From positions 1 through 25,975 of IMG/VR virus record IMGVR_UViG_3300025141_000643: a stretch of 25,975 nt of DNA; one strand, 5' to 3'. The notes beneath the pieces were generated by a model, which saw only the letters and a program-made list of their open reading frames with translations, was not told where the DNA came from and did not search any database. This stretch comes from a virus. The first letter of the stretch is position 1. The number at the start of each line of letters is the position of its first letter. A program made the position numbers and the translations under genes. Positions 15,029 to 21,917 of the stretch are shown here, piece after piece.

Positions 15029-16690
15029 ATGAATTTAATTAATGAATCTGAAATCTACGGAAAGTGGTCTCCTATTATTGAGAGTACTACTGGAATAGAG
15101 GACAGAAACAAACTCGATTGGATGTCTAAGTATTGTCATAACCATGAGCTTTATGAAAATAACGTTTATGCTCAAGTTGGTTCTGTAAATGGTATGGGTG
15201 CTACAAGGTTTCCTGGTGATCCAGGATTACAAACTACCTTTGGTGCTCAAACTACTGGTTCTGGTGATAAGCCTTACACTTTGCTTCCACTTGCTATGCA
15301 AGTTGCTGCTCAGACTGTAGGTTTAGACCTAGTACCTGTTGTACCTATGAATGGACCAATGGGTGTATTGACATACCTTGACTTCGTCTATGGTGGTGGT
15401 AAAATACCAACACTTGGACAAACTGCTGCATTTAATGCAACAGGCGCAAACAGAGCAGGTGCTCCAGATAACCAACCTTTAATAATCAAAGATGCAACTA
15501 CTTTTGCAGGTACAACTGCATTTGTTGAAGGTACTCAATATACGGTTTCTACTGGTGCTACTGTTACTTATGCTGGTGTATCTAGAATAGATGGAAATGA
15601 TATTTTCCGTATCGATTCTACTGGTGCATCTACCGTTGCTGAAGTATTTACTGCTGGTGCACTTATCAGTACAACTGCTGGATCTACTTATACTCTTACA
15701 GGAGCTCCGGCTTTAGTGAAAGCACTAGAAGATCACATAATAGGATTCTCATCTAACGACTGGACTGGTTCAACTGAACCAATGTCAAGGTTACAAGGTG
15801 AAGCTACTATGGATAATGTAATGAACCTTAGTTTATTCAACAAATCCGTTGAAGCACAAACTTATCAAGTTGCTGCTGCAGTAACTAGAGAGCAAGTTCA
15901 AGATCTGAAGCAATTCGGAATTGATGCTGTTGCTCAAGTTGAGTCTGTACTTATCAACGAATTAACTCAAGATATTAACAAAAATATCCTTGAGAGAATT
16001 AGAGCTAATGGATTTACAAATGCTGCTCAGATTTCTATCACACAAGGAGTTAATTTCTTCTTGTTAGTTGGAACTACTACTGGTCTAACCTATGATGCTT
16101 ATGCAACTGCGGCTGGTGGAATTAATTCTAACGGTGCAGATAGTACTCAACAGTTTGGAACTGGTGGAGCTGCTGGAAACATCAATATTGCTGCTTCTGA
16201 ACTTAATTCAGCTGCTGAAAACTTGCATACTCGTCAGAGAAAAATCATGTCTAAAATGCTAGCAATGGCGAACATGATTGCTATCCGAGGAAGACGTGGT
16301 CCTGCTACATTCGTTGTTACTAACGGACAAGTTGGAACTGCACTGCAAGATTGTGCTGGATTCGTTCCTGCTCCAATGATGAATACTATTAATCAACAAA
16401 CTGGTTCTTTGTACCCTATCGGTACTTTAGCTGGATTAGTTGTTTATGTAGATCCATTAATGGCGTGGAGTGATAACCGTTTCTCAGTTGGTAGAAAAGG
16501 TGATGGAAATTCTCCAGGACTTGTATTTATGCCATACTTAATGGCTGAATCAGTTCAAACTATTGCTGAAGGTACTATGGCGCCTAAAATCGCTGTAAAA
16601 TCTAGATATGCATTAGTTGAGGCTGGACATCATCCACAAACTATGTACTTATCAAGTTATGTTTACAATGTAGCTGGTGGATTAGCTTAA
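15029..16690 (+). CDS. 23: gp23-like major capsid protein
   Basis: HK97-fold hexamer-forming shell protein. The 553-residue length is close to T4 gp23 (521). Seen: an N-terminal IYGKWSPIIES block (T4 LLNKWKPLLEG), then LLPLAMQVAAQTVGLDLVPVVPMNGPMGVLTYLDFVYG at 85-122 (T4 VMGMVRRAIPNLIAFDICGVQPMNSPTGQVFALRAVYG). A Ser/Thr/Gly-rich beta insertion occupies about 150-235, where T4 also has its insertion domain. Then come TREQVQDLKQFGIDAVAQVESVLINELTQDINKNILERI at 286-324 and a C-terminal VYVDPLMAW...FSVGRKG...SRYALVEAG. A likely maturation cut is after Glu43 in HELYE-NN, matching the T4 LTE-A cut after Glu65 in position and in the (L/I)-x-E rule. A strong terminator follows the gene. Confidence 0.93.
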   Translation: MNLINESEIYGKWSPIIESTTGIEDRNKLDWMSKYCHNHELYENNVYAQVGSVNGMGATRFPGDPGLQTTFGAQTTGSGDKPYTLLPLAMQVAAQTVGLDLVPVVPMNGPMGVLTYLDFVYGGGKIPTLGQTAAFNATGANRAGAPDNQPLIIKDATTFAGTTAFVEGTQYTVSTGATVTYAGVSRIDGNDIFRIDSTGASTVAEVFTAGALISTTAGSTYTLTGAPALVKALEDHIIGFSSNDWTGSTEPMSRLQGEATMDNVMNLSLFNKSVEAQTYQVAAAVTREQVQDLKQFGIDAVAQVESVLINELTQDINKNILERIRANGFTNAAQISITQGVNFFLLVGTTTGLTYDAYATAAGGINSNGADSTQQFGTGGAAGNINIAASELNSAAENLHTRQRKIMSKMLAMANMIAIRGRRGPATFVVTNGQVGTALQDCAGFVPAPMMNTINQQTGSLYPIGTLAGLVVYVDPLMAWSDNRFSVGRKGDGNSPGLVFMPYLMAESVQTIAEGTMAPKIAVKSRYALVEAGHHPQTMYLSSYVYNVAGGLA

Positions 16691-16715
16691 TCGTTAATTC
16701 TTACATATATTATTC

Positions 16716-16750
16716 AAAAGGTCTTCCATATGGGAGACCTTTTGTTTTTT
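16716..16750 (+). terminator. rho-independent terminator after capsid gene
   Basis: A 12-bp stem AAAAGGTCTTCC / GGGAGACCTTTT (one wobble) around an ATAT loop (16716-16743) is followed by GTTTTTT. It ends the head operon 25 bases after the MCP stop and insulates the accessory operon that follows. Confidence 0.92.
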
Positions 16751-16756
16751 GTCACG

Positions 16757-16773
16757 AATATATAGTAATATAA
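16757..16773 (+). promoter_or_regulatory. candidate late promoter for the accessory operon
   Basis: The sequence gaatatatagtaatata, 20-36 bases before the ATG at 16793, is directly downstream of the capsid terminator. It shares the GAATATATA start with the portal element at 11558. It would drive the K/E-rich protein and the modification enzymes behind it. Confidence 0.45.
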
Positions 16774-16792
16774 CAAATAAAATCTACATTTC

Positions 16793-17671
16793 ATGAAATT
16801 AATGCCTAGAGAAGACTTTAACGAGTTAAATGAAGCTATTATTGGTATGCAACGTAATCAATATACGTTAAAGGACTTAAATGAAGAAGAATTCAAAGAA
16901 TTTATTAAATACCTTTTGCTACTTTCCGGTAGTGGTTCTGCAACTGTTTGTGAATCTTACATTACAAAAACTTTAGCTGATCATAACATCGGAGTTACTA
17001 ATGAACAACTCCAAAATCTTGACTTCAATCAATTATTATTAGAATGTGAGTCTCTTAATGAAGGAGACTTTATGGATGCTGGCTCTCAAGCTTTAACCGT
17101 TGGAGCTGCAACTGGTGTTGCTGCTGTTGGAGGATTAGCTGCATATATCTCATTTTTATTTAAAAAGAAAAAAATAAGAAAAGCTTCAGAGGCAGTACGA
17201 GATGCCAAAATAAAAAAGATAGACATCGAAAAAGAAGTTTATGATGAATTAGAGGCTATGAAACCAATTCTTACTAAAGAGGAAGGTGATGCTAAAATTA
17301 AAGAGATAGAAGAGAAAGCAAAAAAGGATAAAGATGATTTAAAAAACTTTGAAAAAAATAAAAAAGAAGAGGCTGAAAAGGTTGCTGCTGAGGTTGATGT
17401 AGAAAAATTACAATTAAAAGATTTAGGTGCGGATGGTTATGAAAGTTATGAATCACCAAAACCTAAGAAGAATCCAACGCCGACACCAGCTCCAGGAGCT
17501 ACTGGTTCTGCTGGACAAACCGGACAAGCTGGAGGTACTGGACAAACCGAGGTTAAAACTGAAGATATAAATAAAGAGTCTTTACCTGGTGCAGATGAGG
17601 CCACTGTTAAAACATTACAATCTGGAACTCCAGATGAGAAGATAGCTGCTACAGGAAAATTAAAAACTTAA
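16793..17671 (+). CDS. N-terminal part of split K/E-rich protein with one hydrophobic segment
   Basis: Unknown protein of 292 residues, ending at a TAA that exactly marks the junction of a 108-bp tandem duplication. The same frame stays open beyond it to 19867, so this is best read as the N-terminal part of a protein of about 1,024 codons. The start MKLMPREDFNELNE-A resembles a capsid-targeting peptide. Residues ~88-91 (SLNE-G) are another protease-type site just before a hydrophobic segment at 101-123 (LTVGAATGVAAVGGLAAYISFLF), which is followed by KKKKIRK, as in a membrane anchor with a positive cytoplasmic flank. Then come a Lys/Glu coiled coil (~130-205) and a PTPTPAPGATGSAGQTGQAGG linker (228-250). 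Candidate internal head protein or membrane-linked assembly/ejection protein; the function is not known. Confidence 0.7.
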   Translation: MKLMPREDFNELNEAIIGMQRNQYTLKDLNEEEFKEFIKYLLLLSGSGSATVCESYITKTLADHNIGVTNEQLQNLDFNQLLLECESLNEGDFMDAGSQALTVGAATGVAAVGGLAAYISFLFKKKKIRKASEAVRDAKIKKIDIEKEVYDELEAMKPILTKEEGDAKIKEIEEKAKKDKDDLKNFEKNKKEEAEKVAAEVDVEKLQLKDLGADGYESYESPKPKKNPTPTPAPGATGSAGQTGQAGGTGQTEVKTEDINKESLPGADEATVKTLQSGTPDEKIAATGKLKT

Positions 17672-17778
17672 GATATAAGTAAAGAGTCTTTACCTGGTGC
17701 AGATGAGGCCACTGTTAAAACATTACAATCTGGAACTCCAGATGAGAAGATAGCTGCTACAGGAAAATTAAAAACTTC
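17563..17778 (+). repeat. 108-bp in-frame tandem duplication with a nonsense change
   Basis: Copy 1 is 17563-17670 and copy 2 is 17671-17778 (period 108 bases, 36 codons). The copies are identical apart from the first few codons. The GAA at 17561-17563 corresponds to TAA at 17669-17671 (G to T), and AAT in copy 1 corresponds to AGT in copy 2 (A to G). The reading frame is unchanged, so the only coding damage is the TAA. Near-identity implies a recent event, or an assembly or sequencing error at the repeat junction. Confidence 0.92.
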
Positions 17779-18103
17779 TTCAGATGAAAAAATCAAAGAA
17801 CAAACTGCTGCTTTAGAAGCTGCAAAAGCTAAAAAACCACCAGATACAGCTGCTGCTGAAAAGGCTGAGAAAGAAATACAAGCACAACAGAAACAAAAGG
17901 AATTAGCTGAAAAAATCGAAGCAAAAGCAGAGGCAGATAAAGAAAAAGCTGATGAAGCTAAAGCGATTGATGCTCAAATTAAAACGGCTAAAGCTGCATT
18001 TGATAAAGTAAAAGATGGTGATGATGCAGAGGCAGCATACAAAGCAGAGATTAAATTTAAACAAGCTCAACAGAAAAAAGCTAAGTTAGATGGTAATAAT
18101 GAA
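17672..18103 (+). pseudogene. open frame linking the two halves of the split K/E-rich gene
   Basis: These 432 bases have no stop in the frame shared by 16793-17671 and 18104-19867. They encode the same Lys/Ala/Glu-rich coiled-coil style (AAEKAEKEIQAQQKQKELAEKIEAKAEADKEKADEAK). There is no in-frame ATG in this stretch and no promoter or leader before 18104. It is therefore coding sequence orphaned by the TAA at 17669, not an intergenic region. Confidence 0.75.
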
Positions 18104-19867
18104 TTGTTTCAAGGATTAGGTGATGACATCGGAAAAATCATGAAATTGATGAATACACAAAATTCTTCATTAGATCCATTAGCAGAAGCTGATGAGACGA
18201 CAAATAAAGATAAAGATAAAACCAACGATAAAGGCGATAAAGGCGAACCTTTTGGTAAATTAGGTGTAGCTAAAGCAGATTTAAAAGCTATTCAAGGAAA
18301 AGAAGAAGAGGAAGTAAGAAAGGCAAAAGAGAAAATTGCTCAAGAACGTGGGAAAATAGAAAAAAATATTAAAAAACTTAAAGAAAAAAGTTCTGACGAA
18401 AAAACATTAAAGAAAGTTGAGAAATTAGGTAAAGATAAGAAAAAACTTTCGGATGAAATAGAAAAACTTGAAAAGGAAGGTACCGGAAAAGTTAAAACTG
18501 CTAGAGAAAAAGTTGCAAAAATTAAAGGTGATATTGAAACAAAATTAGCTAAAGTTGCAAAATTAGAAGAAGATAATAAGAAAGCTAACGATGAAACTAC
18601 AATAAAAGCAGAAAAAGTTAAACTTCAAAAAGAGATCGATAAAACTGAAGAAAAGATAGAAAAGGTCAAGGAAGATATGCAACCAACCGGAACTGCAAAA
18701 GAAAAAGAAGCAATTGAAGCTAAAGCTACCGCAAAGAAAGAGAAAGTTGGTGAGGATGTTGCTGCAGCTCAAAAGGAACTTGATAGAATGAGTGGTACAT
18801 CTACTGATAAAGAAACCGGTAAAAAGAAATCAGATAGTTTAATTGGCAAAATGACAGGATTTGAAAAAAATTACGTAAAACAAATAGGTGGTGAACATGA
18901 ATTAGAAGTATTACAACATAAAGAAGAGGTAATGAATCAAATCGGTAATGAAAAAGCCGCTGCTGCTGCAGCTGCTGGAACGAAAGGTGCCGAAGCTAGA
19001 GCTGAAGCCGGAGAAGATGGCGTTAAAGCAGAAAAAGATAAAACTGATGCTACTCCAGCAGAAATGGAAGAGGTAGATGATAAAGTTGCTGCAGCTAAAA
19101 AAGAAGAAGAAGCAAGAAAAGCAGAAGAAGCAAAAGAGAAAAAAGAAAAAAAGAAACAAGGATTACAAAAACAAATTGAAGCTTTACAAAAGCAATTAGA
19201 AAAAGTAAAGGCTGATAAGAAAGATTTTACGCCAAAAGATCCAAAAGAAAAGGAACAAAAGGAAAAAGTATTTCAACATAAAATAGATAAAATATCTGAT
19301 AACTTAACTAAAGCTAAAGAGCATTTAGCTGCGGTAGGTGAATCATTTGGCCTTAAATTAGAAGTTGCAATGTTAATAAGTGAATTTAATTCTCTTCTAG
19401 AAGAATATGATCTAGTATTAGAAGATAGAAAAGAATTAAAAGAAGAAGAGAAGGAGAAGAAAAAAGATGATGTAAAACCTGATGATGAAAAATTGGATCT
19501 TCCGGCTGATGCAGAACCTCCAGCTGAAAAGAAAGAAAAGAAGAAAGAAGATAAACATAAATTAATAGATCAAAAAGTTGTTATTATTGATATGATTGGT
19601 TCGGATGAATCTCATCTAGAAGGTGCCAAAGGTGTTATCACACATGCTTGGAAAGAAAATGAAAGAGCACCTGAAGGAGATATGCCTAGAAGATCAGGTG
19701 ATCCGGAATTATTTACGATAACATTTGATAAACCAAAAGATCCAATGTACCCAGAAATTAATTTAACACAAAAGAATTTTAAAGAAGATAAAGAAGATAA
19801 AAAGGATGATGATAAAAGCACTAATGAATCATTTAGAGAGAAATACTATAAAGCAGTAAATGGATAA
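18104..19867 (+). CDS. C-terminal part of split K/E-rich protein
   Basis: A 587-codon open frame if counted from the TTG at 18104. That TTG lies mid-domain and is unlikely to be a genuine start; the frame continues upstream to 17672 (732 codons in all). The first segment (LGDDIGKIMKLMNTQNSSLDPLAEA) looks folded. Residues ~30-400 are long Lys/Glu/Ala coiled coil with an alanine run. Near 410-435 sits an amphipathic helix (KLEVAMLISEFNSLLEEYDLVLE). After another charged linker comes a C-terminal beta domain (~490-560: HKLIDQKVVIIDMIGSDESHLEGAKGVITHAW ... PELFTITFD) that resembles a small SH3/KOW-type barrel, an impression only. The gene overlaps the next by 8 bases. Base composition is A-rich and purine-skewed, as expected from the Lys/Glu content. 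Confidence 0.65.
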   Translation: MFQGLGDDIGKIMKLMNTQNSSLDPLAEADETTNKDKDKTNDKGDKGEPFGKLGVAKADLKAIQGKEEEEVRKAKEKIAQERGKIEKNIKKLKEKSSDEKTLKKVEKLGKDKKKLSDEIEKLEKEGTGKVKTAREKVAKIKGDIETKLAKVAKLEEDNKKANDETTIKAEKVKLQKEIDKTEEKIEKVKEDMQPTGTAKEKEAIEAKATAKKEKVGEDVAAAQKELDRMSGTSTDKETGKKKSDSLIGKMTGFEKNYVKQIGGEHELEVLQHKEEVMNQIGNEKAAAAAAAGTKGAEARAEAGEDGVKAEKDKTDATPAEMEEVDDKVAAAKKEEEARKAEEAKEKKEKKKQGLQKQIEALQKQLEKVKADKKDFTPKDPKEKEQKEKVFQHKIDKISDNLTKAKEHLAAVGESFGLKLEVAMLISEFNSLLEEYDLVLEDRKELKEEEKEKKKDDVKPDDEKLDLPADAEPPAEKKEKKKEDKHKLIDQKVVIIDMIGSDESHLEGAKGVITHAWKENERAPEGDMPRRSGDPELFTITFDKPKDPMYPEINLTQKNFKEDKEDKKDDDKSTNESFREKYYKAVNG

Positions 19868-20345
19868 TAAAATTAAACGAGGTAATGTTGGAAAGAATCC
19901 AACTAGGCATGGAATAATTCTCCAAGGCCTAAAACCTCGATATAGAAATGTTTTAAAAAAATATGAGTTTATTAAAGAAGATTGCAATGATGATGTATTT
20001 GTAAATTTATTATTTAGTTTAGTTGATAGAGAAACACAATCTAAGAACCAAAGTAAATTTTTTATAGACCCAACTGATAATGAAATAAAAGATAGGAAAC
20101 TTTTAATTGATGAAATACGAATTGTACCTTGGATTTGTTCTTTTTGTGAAAAAGACATAAAATCTAAAATGGATAACTTTTCTATAAAGAATTTTGTTTG
20201 TGATAATTGTTATGATATTTATGTAAAAGATGAAAAAAAGATTAGTCAATTAATATTAGAAAATTCAGTAGAATTTACAGAACATTGCAAACGTTTGATA
20301 AATAAAGATAGAAAAACATTCCTTAAATATATTTTAAATAAATGA
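19860..20345 (+). CDS. unknown zinc-ribbon-like protein
   Basis: A 161-residue protein with four cysteines in two CxxC knuckles (C93-C96 in ICSFC, C114-C117 in CDNC) spaced as in a zinc ribbon. The N-terminus is basic (NKIKRGNVGKNPTRHG), which could contact nucleic acid or an acidic protein, and the C-terminal tail is helical and Lys-rich. The start overlaps the preceding stop by 8 bases and the stop overlaps the next start (ATGA). It is thus translationally coupled between the K/E-rich protein and the ATP-grasp enzyme. I do not recognise the family; an adaptor for the neighbouring ligase or a small transcription factor are both possible. Confidence 0.75.
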   Translation: MDNKIKRGNVGKNPTRHGIILQGLKPRYRNVLKKYEFIKEDCNDDVFVNLLFSLVDRETQSKNQSKFFIDPTDNEIKDRKLLIDEIRIVPWICSFCEKDIKSKMDNFSIKNFVCDNCYDIYVKDEKKISQLILENSVEFTEHCKRLINKDRKTFLKYILNK

Positions 20346-21808
20346 AGCATTTTGAAAATTATACATTAATAACCGAGGCACTTTCTTTAAATAAAGTGCA
20401 GGTAATAATCCTTTCCAATTTGGACTCAAATTCAACTACAGTAGATTCAATAAAATCTGAATGTTCAAAAAGAGGAATACCATGTAATGCATTAGATGTT
20501 AAAACTGCATATTTAAAAGAATATGTTAATAAAAGAAATGATATTAAAGTTGGTGATGCTGATACTAAACCAATTGCTATTAATAGATTAAATACTGTTA
20601 TTATTGCAAGACGAGGAATAGTTACGAATTCATATACTCAAAAATTATTACAAGATCTTGAAAAGGCTAATTTCTTTTGTGTAAATGGATTGGAGCCAAC
20701 ATTAACTTGTGAAAATAAAAATACAACAAATACTGTTTTAGAGGCTGCTGGTTTACCAACACCAAAAAACGCAATAGTAAGTGATGCTGATGGTATTGAT
20801 TTAGCATTAAAATCTATTGGTGGAAAATTCCCAATTATTGTTAAACTTCTTTCTGGAGCTCAAGGTATTGGTGTCTCTCAAGTAGATTCATATGAATCAT
20901 TAGTTTCAGTATTACAAACATTATGGAAAGCTAGTGGTAAAAATGAAATTTTATTACAAGAAAAAATATCAGCAACTGGTGATGTTAGAATACAAGTTTT
21001 ATCTAGAAAATTTTATAGCCCGGATGATGAATCTTCGGAAATCGTTGCAGCTATGCAAAGGACTACTGCTAAAAAGGATTTTAGAACAAATTATTCTATT
21101 GGTGGTGGAGTTAAAAAGATCAAATTAACTTCTGAAATGGAAGAAATTGCTAAAGGTGCTGCCAAGGCAGTAGATTGTACATGGTGTGCAGTAGATTTGA
21201 TTGTAGATAAGAAAACTAAAAAACCATACATCTTAGAAGTTAATGCATCTCCAGGAACTAAAGGAATTACTGAAGCAACTGGTATAAATGTTGTTTCAGA
21301 AGTTTTGGATTATATTTTAGATAAAGAAAATTGGACGTATCCTACAATTAATTGTGGTTTCCGTGAATGTTTAACATTACCGGGTATCGCTGAATTAGTA
21401 GTAAAAATGGATACTGGTAATGGTGCAAAAGGTATGGCATTTCAAGGTGAAAATATAGAAGAGGATGGTAAATATCTTAAATGGGAATTAAATGGCCATA
21501 AATTTAGAGACAAAATTATAGGTTATTCTGAACCTATGGATATGAAGGGTAAAAAACATAAAAGACCAATTATAGAAAAAGATATAGTTTTTGCTGGTAA
21601 ATTAGTACCAAAGGTTGCTATATCTGTAACCGATAGAGCTGCTAAAAGTACACCGGTTTTAGCTAATAGAAAATTCATGGATAGATTGGGTATAGTTGTT
21701 AGTCCTTCCAAAGCCTTTAAAGCTACCCAGTTCGATGGGGAATATGATGTATTAAAAGCTCAAGGTGATAAATATGGCGGAATAAATTTTGACACCGAGA
21801 AGAAATAA
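20342..21808 (+). CDS. RimK-like ATP-grasp ligase fused to retropepsin-like domain
   Basis: Two domains are visible. Residues ~18-325 are an ATP-grasp amide ligase of the RimK type: IARRG, FPIIVKLLSGAQGIGV (163-178; RimK PLVVKLVEGTQGIGV), DVRIQVL, AAMQRT, KDFRTNYSIGGG (245-256; RimK GDFRSNLHRGG) and the metal-binding YILEVNASPGTKGI (296-309; RimK VMEVNASPGLEGI). RimK adds glutamates to the C-terminus of ribosomal protein S6. Residues ~340-455 match the RimB-type, retropepsin-like aspartyl protease family (Pfam Zn_protease, often called ATP-dependent zinc protease): LPGIAELVVKMDTGNGAKGMAF with the DTG motif at 357-359, then HKRPIIEKDIVF and VTDRAAKSTPVLANRKFM. The N-terminus MKHFENYTLITE-A resembles the T4 capsid-targeting peptide. 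Likely function: glutamylation of a protein tail with trimming by the fused protease. The substrate is unknown. Confidence 0.85.
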   Translation: MKHFENYTLITEALSLNKVQVIILSNLDSNSTTVDSIKSECSKRGIPCNALDVKTAYLKEYVNKRNDIKVGDADTKPIAINRLNTVIIARRGIVTNSYTQKLLQDLEKANFFCVNGLEPTLTCENKNTTNTVLEAAGLPTPKNAIVSDADGIDLALKSIGGKFPIIVKLLSGAQGIGVSQVDSYESLVSVLQTLWKASGKNEILLQEKISATGDVRIQVLSRKFYSPDDESSEIVAAMQRTTAKKDFRTNYSIGGGVKKIKLTSEMEEIAKGAAKAVDCTWCAVDLIVDKKTKKPYILEVNASPGTKGITEATGINVVSEVLDYILDKENWTYPTINCGFRECLTLPGIAELVVKMDTGNGAKGMAFQGENIEEDGKYLKWELNGHKFRDKIIGYSEPMDMKGKKHKRPIIEKDIVFAGKLVPKVAISVTDRAAKSTPVLANRKFMDRLGIVVSPSKAFKATQFDGEYDVLKAQGDKYGGINFDTEKK

Positions 21809-21917
21809 ACGTAAGAAAAAAATTATATCTAATCCACTTATTGATCCCGATAAGTGGACACGAGATGCTAAAGGTAATCTTATTCTTAGACGGATATCAC
21901 AAAAGAAGAAAAAATGA
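21789..21917 (+). CDS. candidate 42-residue basic peptide with TTG start
   Basis: An open frame bridging the gap between the ligase and kinase-like genes. It begins with TTG at 21789, overlapping the ligase end by 20 bases. It ends with a TGA that overlaps the kinase ATG (ATGA), the junction type used repeatedly in this operon. The peptide is strongly basic at both ends (TPRRNKRKKKI ... RRISQKKKK) with a neat centre DPDKWTRDAKGNLILRR that looks like real protein. An in-frame TAA at 21783 forbids an earlier start. A weak purine run (GGCGGA) lies upstream. It would be a DNA- or acidic-protein-binding peptide if made; the non-ATG start keeps confidence modest. Confidence 0.45.
   Translation: MTPRRNKRKKKIISNPLIDPDKWTRDAKGNLILRRISQKKKK

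Noticed and set aside
17669-17671. TAA as a recoded or read-through sense codon
   Set aside because: Other genes here end in TAA in the normal way, none of the well-aligned proteins contains an internal TAA, and the codon sits exactly at a duplication junction, which points to mutation or artefact.
18104-18106. TTG at 18104 as the start of an independent 587-aa gene
   Set aside because: The frame is open 432 bases further upstream with the same composition, and there is no promoter, leader or domain boundary at the TTG; better explained as the downstream part of a gene broken at 17669.
20934-21128. A 64-codon + strand frame inside the ATP-grasp gene
   Set aside because: Shadow frame entirely within a gene with strong motifs; the product is Lys/Leu low-complexity.
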